A stretch of 64,000 nucleotides of DNA from Mycoemilia scoparia (taxonomy: Eukaryota; Kickxellomycota; Kickxellomycetes; Kickxellales; Kickxellaceae): assembly GCA_027575805.1 (NCBI GenBank), contig JANBPU010000019.1, positions 101,311-165,310 of the forward strand. The letters run 5' to 3'. Of this stretch, positions 54,600 to 64,000 are shown in pieces. Position 1 is the first letter of the stretch. Each line of letters starts with the position of its first letter. Under the pieces are notes generated by a model. The model was not told where the DNA came from. It ran no database searches and worked only from the letters and a program-made list of their open reading frames with translations. A program made the translations under genes and the position numbers.

Positions 54600-57500
54600 A
54601 TGGGTTTCGTGGACTTTTTCAGAAGACAACGACGTCAGTCCAGAGTTGGCAAAGAGAGTGAGCTGCAGTCTCTTCGCAACAGGAGGCACTCAATGCACAT
54701 ACCACCAAACAGTGAAGATTCTGAAGAATGGCTTTACGTTAGAGCTAGCCAGGATATTCCTCGCCAGAGGCCTCCTCCCTCAATACCACAGATTACTAAG
54801 CCATGTGAGCTGCAGCCCACAAATGACCCAGACCAGTTCGCAAAGCAGAAAGAGTTGCAGTCTATGCAGGACAGACCATCGTCATCACTACCGCGAAAAG
54901 ATAGTGTGCGGCACTCGCTTGACACTGCCACAGCAAGAGCTGGCGGAGGTTTTGAGGATAATAACAAGACCCAACAGGGTCTGAGGAGGAGAAAGTCCAC
55001 TCTTTCTCGTTACTTCAGCATGTCTAACCTTCGAAATAGTATACGTGGGGGCAATGGACATGCCCCTTCGCCAAGCATGCCAAATGTGATGGACACAGTT
55101 GTTATGCCTAAAGCACCGCCGCCTCCTTTACTTTACAACAGCACCTCTGGTCTAAAGACGATAAAGTCACGTCCATCCTTGTACCTCCCAAAGCTAGACC
55201 TTGAGTTATCCAACTCACCAGAAATTTTGAAAAATTTTTCCCAGGATATACCACCACTGCCACTTTTACCCACAACTGGTTCAAAGGACAAGCCAAAAGA
55301 TACCAATAGCATATTACCTCAACAGCGGTCTCGCAATAGAACAGACAGCAAGAAGTATAGTATTAGCTGGGCTGAGCCCACAAAGGAAATGGAGCAGCTG
55401 CGAAATAGCACAAAGGGTAAAGACCATATCCGCTCCAATCCGCAAAACGGGCCACAGCACAGCGACAACTCAGGCTATCTTTTGGACTCCTTTAACGAGA
55501 ATGTTTGTTCTAAGAATAATGATACAAACGCGCATACTGGCATAGCTACAACAGCTTCCAAGATTAATGCCACACAGAATGTGTTCAGCGGTTATAGCAA
55601 CAGAAGAGAGCACACCACATCTTCAGATCATAATAAACCTAGCCAAATGGGAGGACACGCCCAAGTTGTGTCCAATAGTAGTTCTTTTCAGAGTGGCGTA
55701 TCTTTATATGGTAAGTCCCTTCTACAGCATGCCCATCTCTGTATAGGAGCTCTTTGTCCATGCATTTATTTTTACCCAGAATGATGCAATAGGGTTGTTA
55801 TTGTTATAATCTGGGTTGAGAAAGCACATTTACTTTACCCACACCCTCTGCGAGATTCTCTTGGCCAAATATTATGCGCACACGATGGCTGACATACATC
55901 TTTTGCTTTATGTATAACACTTGTTGTTTTAATTAGGACCAAAAAGAGAGCAAACAAACAATTCCACATATGAAGACCCTGAATATACCTTACCAGCCGC
56001 TTTATCCGAAACGCTAAACTTGGAATTGGGCATTTTCCGCTTTTCTCATGAAGATTCTCTGCATTCTGTTTCACCGCACCATGTCACAAAATCTGATGAC
56101 GACGCTGACACGGCAGTTGCCACTTGTTCACATAAATTGCCAGTCGATTTGGGTGGTGGTACTGATACCCCCACCCTGCTTCGCAATTCAAGTTCTCGAG
56201 CATTGAAGCTGTCATCAAAATCTGTGGGTGACTTTAAAAGCTACCGCAAAGAACTCTCTCCAAGTGAGCAATCAACTATTCCTTTCCCAGCCTTTTCTCC
56301 TTCTATTAGCAATCCTGGTCAAGATTCAACAGCATTTTCTGTCAAGGATAATATAAGCAATAGTAGAGATCCACTAACTCTATTTACAGACCTAAGACGT
56401 CGCTTATCAACACATACACTTGGTCAAACTCCAAAGAAAACAGAGGAAACGGTATCAACACCTATCAAGGATATGGCGACTCGCACATCTTACCTTGGAC
56501 TCGATCTATATCTTAGTGATTTTGACTATCGTGAATTTGTGGCCAAGGACTTTGATAAGTTCGCTGAAGACACCGTTACAACCACTACCAACAAGACCAG
56601 TAACGGATTCGGTGCTGAGTTCACCCCAAAGGTACAAGGCCAAAGAGATCTCCGACTTTCCGTTGATAGTGACGACTATTCTGAGTCAGATTCGAGTAGT
56701 GACAGCAGTGACGGCGATCTAAGTGAAGAGGAGGAAGATGTATATTCTAACCCCTACTCCAGATCCACCACTGAACATTTGCAAACATCATCCCGGAAAA
56801 CCAGTTCCAAGCCTGTGCCCCTTACCCGCAAGGAGGTGGCCAGAAAGGCCTTAGAGGATGAGCTCAGAGCAAAAGAAGAGGCCAAACGCAACGAAGAGCA
56901 GCGCACCAGGCGCAGGGAGCTCATCAAACAGCGACTTGCTTTTGAGAGAATGAAGGAGCGTCACAAGCGTACTATACAAGAAGGAAGCCAGGTCCCAGCC
57001 CCCGGGCCAACATCCCTAAATACACCCATATCCTCCCAAAATGGCCCTATGATGCCGCAGCCACAGTTGCATATGCCTATGGTCAACAATTCAAATAGCC
57101 GTAGCCCATCAATCAAAGAAACTACAGTGGGTGCGCTGGTTAATTCTTCTGGGATAGCATCATCAATGGTCGCACCTTCACCACTGCCTATGGTCCAGAA
57201 CCCCTCATCTCCGCACCACATGGAGAATCCCTTTGTTAATAATAGTGCGGTCTCACGATCCTCTGCACCATTCAAGCAAGCCAAGAAAGGGGCAGATTCC
57301 AGACAAAATCGGGTTTCGCCTGTTCCCAGGACGCTGCAGATAGTTCACCCACACTTCCAGCCGCATCAGCAGCCAAAGATTATTCATAACCTTATGAATC
57401 AGCATAGCCGCACTCCCAGCGAAACATTTTCTCCAACATCTGCAGCCACCCAGTCTGTGTCAGAAGCCCAGCAGCAATCGCACACCTCAAGCCCCTCTGC

Positions 57501-59301
57501 CCAGATGGGGTCTACTGCCAGTAGTGGGAGTGCCAATCAAAGAATGATGGGAGCTTCTCAAGCCCACCAGACGCCTGGTTCCAAGTCACCTGTGCCACAG
57601 GCAGTAGTGGTACCATCATCTCCATCAGTAAAGCCTCCCCAGCATGAACGGATCTCGTCCTTTAGTACATCATCCTCGTTTGATTCCGTATCGCCAAGGC
57701 TTTCAAGTGACACTGATGCTACGAGGACACAGCAACAGTATAATAAACATAGTGCTCTGTCAATGGCTGGTCCCACCAAATTACCAGACAATGCATCCAT
57801 TGATAACACGTCTGTTCGTCTTCCATCCCCAAGATCAGCATCCACGACCTCTACCACTTCCTACGACTCATCTCAAGATACAAATGGCAGCACTGCCAAG
57901 AGGGTCAGGTTTAGGGAAACCGTATCAGTTGTTTTCAACTCACGAACATGCAGTTCTAATGCCATTTCCCGTGAATGCAGTGACTCTGAGAACAATGATG
58001 ATGATGACAAGAGCTTTGAGGACAGAATAACCAGACCCTCCTCGGCAGTCATGATCCCGTCAGCAGTTCACTACCCATCATCCTTTGTCATTGACAGCAG
58101 CGATGATGACAGCGAAGATGATGACGTAGTTGATGGAGCATTTGGACAAGTTAGCCATCTTGGTGCTGATGATGATTCTGTATTTGATGGACAAGGGGAA
58201 CAGGGCCGTGGCTTCCATTCCATCGAGCTAGAAAGAGCCAAGACGTCGACTCGCAAATCGTTCAGAGAAAGCTGTATCAGCGGCTGGCGCCATATTGTTG
58301 AAAAGCAGCCACTCCGAGATCGTGAGGCTGAGTGGCAGCGAGCACTTAAGCTTCAGAAAGAACGACGCCTTCAAGAGCGCGAGCTGCTGAAGCAATCTGG
58401 ACAGCTTGGTGACAGCGAAGACAGCGAAGATGATCAGAATATCTATGCTACCAGCTATCATCAGAAGCGGCCAAGCTCAGTGGCAAGTGTTAGGAATTCA
58501 AGCTTCCAGCTCATGTATGAGACCAATATACAGGTTGAGAACGGGCATTATCCAACTCCAAATCACAATGCTCAGCATGGTAGTGCCAATTTCTCAAAGT
58601 CTATTCCCCGAGTCTCAACGCCAACAGGAATCACTCTCAGCACAGCTCTTTCTAGACAGCAACAACAGCAGGGGGGCACCAGCTCATCCACACCATCTGA
58701 CACAGGGTCGTTGACACCACCAACCCATGATGGAATACAGAATCTTCGTCTCGGAGGAGGCAACCGTGGAATTGAACAGAAGAATGGTGAATATTTCCCA
58801 ACTGTTCAGACTAAGCACATTTCAGCAGGGATTTCTGCCAACCACCTATCTTCTGAAGAGACGACTCCAGTTACAAATGAGCAGCCCAAGTACCATTTTT
58901 CTGGAGTAAAGGCCGACCCTTCTCGAATATCAACTGATATCAGTGACGATGATGATGATGAGCTCCCCCTTTCGATGCTCACCGTCAGCAGCAGCAGTAG
59001 TAACAGCCATTCTGATTACAAGCCGACATCACCTTCGGTTATTTCTGAAATCAAGCCTCAGAGCCCACAAAAGGTTAGCAAGTTTAGGTGGATTGGTGGG
59101 CGTGACAAGCCCAAAAGATCCAATTCCATAACATCATCACCGCAATACAGCACAGCAACAAATGTGGTCTCGGATAAGGGAAACACAAACCCAAGTATAT
59201 CCAACACCATCAATAGTCCACCAACCTCATCACATTCCACGAGATCAGGCCGCAAGATGTTTGGAGCCTTTCCACGGGTATTTGGGATAAAGTCTGCATA
59301 G
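54600..59301 (+). CDS. Large disordered protein with RVxF-like motif, function unknown
   Basis: Exons 54600..55710 and 55937..59301; 1491 residues. No catalytic domain recognised. It starts MGFVDFFRRQRRQSRVGKES, is rich in Ser/Pro/Asn/Gln, and has short basic RRKSTLSRYFS-like sites (possible kinase targets). A charged helix lies at about 670-725 (EVARKALEDELRAKEEAKRN then EEQRTRRRELIKQR), and an acidic run before it (DSSDGDLSEEEEDVY). A KRVRF motif sits at 1025-1029 inside AKRVRFRETVSVVFNSRT, which fits the PP1-docking consensus. A second conserved-looking segment at about 1147-1190 reads FRESCISGWRHIVEKQPLRD. Such layout is seen in fungal PP1 regulators and cell-polarity scaffolds; I infer a scaffold role only. 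The intron is GT-AG, phase 1. Confidence 0.75.
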
Positions 59302-60459
59302 GGCTCTTCTTCCCACCACAAATATAGCCCTTTAATGCTTGAATGAGATAATATTTGTAACTCTACAGCCTATACTAAAGTGCCCGTATTTATTGCCCGT
59401 TTGAGATACAGGAACAGGCTAGATACAGGCATGCCACAACTAACTTTACAGGATACTTTTGCATAAACTTTAACACATAATAATTTACCCTATCCCTCAG
59501 CCTAATATGTTTACTCAAATTTTACGATCTCCTACTCCAACTTCTTTCTACTGTTACGATTCCAAATTCTTTTATTCCCGCTGCCATTCTTTCAACTATC
59601 CTCCATCCCACCATCTTATATACGAATTATTTTTATATTCGTCAGTCAGTCAGTCAGATGTGTGCATAATATTCATGCCACTGTATTGTTCATTATACTG
59701 TGATAAACACTTGTCGTACACAGCATTATAACTGCACTACAATCAGCTCCCCTTCTAGCTAAAGTCTCTTGCATAGAAGCAGGGGAATGGTTGGGTGTAT
59801 TTAGTTTAATATTGTTATTTTTCATATTTTAATATATAATAACCGGTGTTTAAAAATCTATCTCTATTATTATCATTGTCGCTATAGGCAGCATTTAAAA
59901 TATCCGGGGATTTTGCCACAGCAGCAAAAATCTTTATATGGGGCTCTCATAATAGGAGACTCATTATAAACGCCCTCTCCACTCGAATATTAGTACTATA
60001 TCAATTTTTAACGCAATGTGTTTTTATTCCCAATGATCTCAGGCTATTTTCATAAGTTGACTCTAGCACCATAAATGAACGCTAATAAACATCACAATCA
60101 ATCACAATAATATGCGGAGCTGCAAGTCTTTCAAGAAACCCCAAAGGCTGCAGAGCCCTAAAAAGATTCGATAGAAACATGCTCATCACACAGACCTCTC
60201 AAGTAGACCACCTGTAAGGCAAGCAAAGGGCACAGATGCTGAATTCTGTATACTAAAAAGGCCAATTTGTATAAGCAAGGACAATGAAAATGTCCACATG
60301 ACGTGGGAATAGACAATCCATGTCCAAACTTCTATCATGCGTGTCTGGAATAAATGTTGAATCTGGATTGTGCTATTTTCAGTGCTGCAGATTGCCCTCC
60401 TGCCAAGTTCTTGATTCAGCTGGGCGTCCATTCCTGGCGCTGCCACTATTATCATCTGG
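59302..60459. other. Convergent intergenic region
   Basis: 3' regions of the disordered-protein and AspRS genes. Contains (GTCA)n at about 59640..59657. No gene or RNA recognised. Confidence 0.5.
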
Positions 60460-63354
60460 TCAGTTTTTTAATTGGGAATCAGACATATCTGGGCTTTCTG
60501 GCCCAACAACTCTTAGTCCATACTGTTTCAGCTCAGCATCGGGAACCAGGGCAGGCGCGTGGTTGAATATATCAAAGCCATTGACCGATTTGGGAAAGGC
60601 AATTACATCACGGACACTTGGCGTGTTGCACACAATACTTACAAGCCGATCCAAACCTATTATATTTAAAAATACAATATATAAATGGAGCAGGCGCTGG
60701 ATTTAGCAGTCTTGGCCCATTTCCATCGCATGCTCAAAAGCACTCCCAGAAACATGGCCATTTCAGTAAAGGCTAAATACATACCTAATGCAATTCCTCC
60801 ATGGGGCGGACAACCATGCCCTAGAGCGCTTATCAAATGGTCAAATCGAGACTGGACATGAGGTTCAAGCTATTCATAAAGACAAATGAGGTTAGAAAGC
60901 AGCCAAGTGAACCAGTATCGACATCATATCTGGAAATAATCTGTACGGCTTTCAGAATGAATCGGCCTTTGATATACATTGCAGAGCGCCTGTTTTTAAA
61001 GAATTCCCTAGAAATCCATAGATGCTGGGTAACAGTATATATGATGGGGCCCAAGACATACCTTGAGGATATCGTTGAATATGGTTTTTTGAATTTGCGG
61101 GTTGTGAATGCGAATAGACCCACCGCCAAGCTCCACACCATTCAAGACAAGATCGTAATGTTTCCCTACGGCCTATGTCCATAGCATTTGTGTGTATATA
61201 TGGATTAGCATTCGAGCACACTCATAACTACAAAGTATGCTTATTTTAATATTACATTGCCACCCCAAATAGCCCAATCCCATTTCCCACTGATTTTGTA
61301 GAACTGTTCTTACCTTTTTTGGATCATTGACAATTTCATTGATGTTGGATGTTGTAGGTGCTGTAAAGGGGTGATGTGTTGAGGCCCAGCTCTCAGACAG
61401 CTTCACTTGCTTTTCGCGGGGATCCTCTGGTTGCTCTAGCTCTGCTGGCTTTCCACCATTAGATTGCTCAGCATCAACGACCTCTCTAGTAAACAGCGGG
61501 AAGTCATGGACCCACAGGAACTCGTAGGCATTGGCGTTGATGTCAAGCCTTCCCGCCTCCCTTAACACATTTGCCAGGTACAAACGTATTCTGCCCAAAG
61601 TGGTATTTCCAAGCACTAAACCTCCAGAATCCCTCAGTCTCTCGCTTATTATGACAACATCATTATCCTTTATGCCCGGAATTACCTTCTTCAGAATGGT
61701 TGCTGGATCAGCACCGCTGAACTCGCCACATGTGCTACTAGCGACCTTTTTCAAAAGAGACACCTTTGAGGTTCCCGTAAGTGTTGGTCTCGCATCACCC
61801 CTATTTTCCAGATATTTGTGGATAGTGGTAACTATTGATTCGCCATAAGCAGGTCCACTGCGACACATTTCCTGTATCTTTTTTATATCCGCACCCGAAA
61901 CTACATCCGCGCTATCAGGAATATGCAGTGCTTCTACCCTTACTTTGTCTGTTGACAAATCTTTGATTTCCTGGATGCAAAGCCCATACCTTGTATCGGG
62001 CTTATCGCTGCCATATGTATTTATGGCCTCATTATAAGTCATAGTAGGGAATGGGTCTTGGGAAATATCCAACCCCTTTGCTACCTTTAGAACGCCTCGC
62101 ATCATTCCCTCGATCAACATCTGTATATCATCTTTTGATATAAATGACATTTCAATGTCAACCTGCGTGAACTCCGGTTGTCTGTCGGCTCTTAAGTCTT
62201 CGTCCCTAAAGCATCGAGCGATCTGATAGTATCGGTCATAACCAGCCGCCATGAGCATCTGCTTGAATTGCTGAGGGCTTTGTGGCAAGGCATAACATAA
62301 CCCTGGCGAAACACGAGTAGGCACTATAAATTCTCTAGCTCCCTCTGGAGTAGACTTGAATAGCAGCGGTGTTTCAATATCAACAAATCCGCTTTCCTGT
62401 AAATACTCACGAATCTTGTGTGTAATCTTGGATCTTTGCTTAAGTCTATATTGCATTTCCGATCTTCTCAAGTCCAGATGTCTATTCAATAGCCTGGTCC
62501 TTTCATTGGGCAAGGACTTTTCATTGCTAGGGTTGAGTGGGAGCTGTGGGTATGCCTTGTTCAGAATTTCAATATACTCGATCGCTACTTCAACTTTGTT
62601 AGAACGCCCGTTGTCTCGAATCTCGCTTTCTGGACGGGCTCTAACAGTTCCTTTGATCTGCACTAGACTCTCCAGAGTTAAGTCTGAAACCATACGAATA
62701 TATTCGTCTGCCTTACTTGCCGAATCTGATATTTCTTTTTGGATGACTGCTTGGACTTCCCCATATATATCTCGTATCACCAAAAATGACAGTGAATTTG
62801 ACAAGGCCCGTATGTTACGAACCCAGCCACAAAGAACAACCTCTTTTCCGATGCACTGATCGTCTATCTGCCCGCAAGTATGTGTTCTATAGTTTGTCTG
62901 GAATGGGGATTCAAAATTGGCTTGGTTTTGACTTGATGATGATGCATTTACACTTTGCTTTCCAGTTCCAGATATGCTATCTATTATGAAAAATGTTTTT
63001 TGTTTTAGAACAAGCATTGGCGTATTTTTATGTGAAATAATGCAACTATTATAAAGTTATCTGCTTGTAAAACGATTGTTTATTACCTGATCTGTTTGAT
63101 GAGTAGCAGTAGTAGCGAGATCTTGGTGTATGTGACAGTAATGGGTGCTTTATTTCATTGATTAATATATTACTGGTGTTCAAGCAACAGGAACTTTTAG
63201 ATATCGGACCTTTGTTCAAACCGTAACCACAACTTTGCAATTTTGATCTTTTAAGCTTGAAGCAGCTTGCATGTATTTGTTGAAATACACGAGGCAAACA
63301 AATTTGGTCCAAACGCCGCCCGATCGAAGTTGGGCCCAACTGCCTTGATAACAT
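60460..63354 (-). CDS. MSD1: Mitochondrial aspartyl-tRNA synthetase
   Basis: Exons 63087..63354, 61314..62980, 61062..61172, 60785..60869, 60460..60656; 775 residues. Class II synthetase charging mitochondrial tRNA-Asp. A basic Ser/Arg-rich leader ([20 protein letters not shown]) suits mitochondrial targeting. Anticodon OB-fold: [20 protein letters not shown]. Motif 1 region: [20 protein letters not shown] then [12 protein letters not shown]. Motif 2: [20 protein letters not shown] then [10 protein letters not shown] bacterial-type insert domain follows, then [29 protein letters not shown] and motif 3 [15 protein letters not shown]. The bacterial-type insert and GAD-like region separate it from the cytosolic enzyme. 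It is longer than human DARS2 (645) mainly by the N-terminus. All four introns keep conserved blocks in frame. Confidence 0.95.
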
Positions 63355-64000
63355 TTTATAATTGTTGTTTAGCAATAAGAAAAATTCTATATATACAATG
63401 ATATACTAAATAGAGTTGTTGGGATAATATTATGGTAATTTGGGTGATGATTTATGAAGGGTGACTTTTGGTAGCCACTGATCATAGGGTAAACAATCAC
63501 CACTGATTAGTGGTCATAGGTGTGTGTGTGTGCACATGAATTTGCACACACACAAAGGAGTACCAATAGCAACTCCATTTTTTGATCACTTTACATAACT
63601 ATAATTTTTAACTCCTAAATTTTAAATTTCACATATTTTTCATTACTTTTTTAGCCTATATTTTATAATAAACATCAATGATATTTGACAGACCAGGGTA
63701 ATTCAAAATAGTCCTTAACTATCAGGGAAAGTTGTTACTCAAAAACTTATGTGAAAAAAAATAACTCAAAGTCATTTAAAATGAAAAGGAATGAAAAGCA
63801 CAAGAGTACAAGAAAAGTAGAATGGGGAAGAGTCATTCAGGATGACTCTGAATAAGATTGATTTGCAATCTATGGGATATTATAATACATGTTGCACTAC
63901 CGCAAAATTCAAAGTCTGAGACATAGAATACTAAGTCTAGGACGTAGTATTGAGATTTTATAGATATAATATAAATAAAATGTGCTAAAAAATACTTATC
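63355..64000. other. Intergenic, end of window
   Basis: AT-rich; contains the partial MITE copy F, a (GT)n/(CA)n pair near 63520..63556, and no gene. Confidence 0.5.
63440..63515. mobile_element. MITE-like element, partial copy F
   Basis: GGGTGATGATTTATGAAGGG, then TGACTTTTGGTAGCCACTGA and TCATAGGGTAAACAATCACC, related to the left half of C3 (GTGACTTTTGGTGGCCAACG, ATTATAGGGGCAATCC). The right terminal repeat was not found, so it is truncated or decayed. Confidence 0.5.

Overview
The window is nuclear DNA from a fungus. Most genes are split by short GT-AG introns with branch-point-like pyrimidine tracts. The content includes fungal-type enzymes (saccharopine dehydrogenase of the alpha-aminoadipate lysine route, stand-alone anthranilate phosphoribosyltransferase). 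It also has a dispersed 5S rRNA gene and a giant sacsin-like GHKL ATPase of the kind seen in fungi. The intron density, moderate AT-richness, many microsatellites and long Ser/Asn-rich disordered proteins fit an early-diverging lineage (Zoopagomycota/Kickxellomycotina or Mucoromycota-like). That placement is inference, not proof. No prophage, CRISPR or plasmid features are present.

Layout. 0-5 kb: SF3B4-type splicing factor, three tiny spliced single-membrane-span microprotein genes on the minus strand, and a 5S rRNA gene. 6-13.4 kb: GTP cyclohydrolase I, a CHY/RING E3 ligase and pantothenate kinase. 14-20 kb: intronless LYS1 and TRP4 flank the RNase P/MRP subunit POP7. 21-29 kb: mitochondrial ribosome-assembly GTPase MTG1, a Sec14-like lipid-transfer protein (SFH5) and the delta subunit of AP-3. 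28.6-32.3 kb holds little. 32-38 kb: TACC-domain coiled-coil protein and a secreted Ser-rich GPI-type protein. 39.7-46.2 kb: sacsin-like ATPase with a C-terminal zincin-like HEXXH motif. 46-52.5 kb: GPI transamidase subunit GAA1, mitochondrial ribosomal protein uL6m and a metaxin/SAM37-type mitochondrial import protein. 54-63.4 kb: a 1491-residue disordered protein and mitochondrial aspartyl-tRNA synthetase.

The genes are mostly unrelated housekeeping functions and form no operon or cluster. Four products (MTG1, uL6m, metaxin, mitochondrial AspRS) serve mitochondria. AP-3 delta, SFH5 and GAA1 serve endomembranes.

The less ordinary signals are these: (1) three microprotein genes with identical 46-nt first exons and a phase-1 intron in the middle of the membrane span; (2) four GC-AG introns among about 52 modelled, three of them fixed by reading frame; (3) a dispersed family of roughly 100-150 bp inverted-repeat elements (MITE-like, tip close to ATATGGATnATAATTTTTGAAGGG), including a three-copy array and a copy inside a POP7 intron; (4) the GHKL ATPase joined to a metalloprotease-like tail. 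All exon boundaries were worked out by hand from splice sites, reading-frame continuity and remembered family conservation; none has transcript support.
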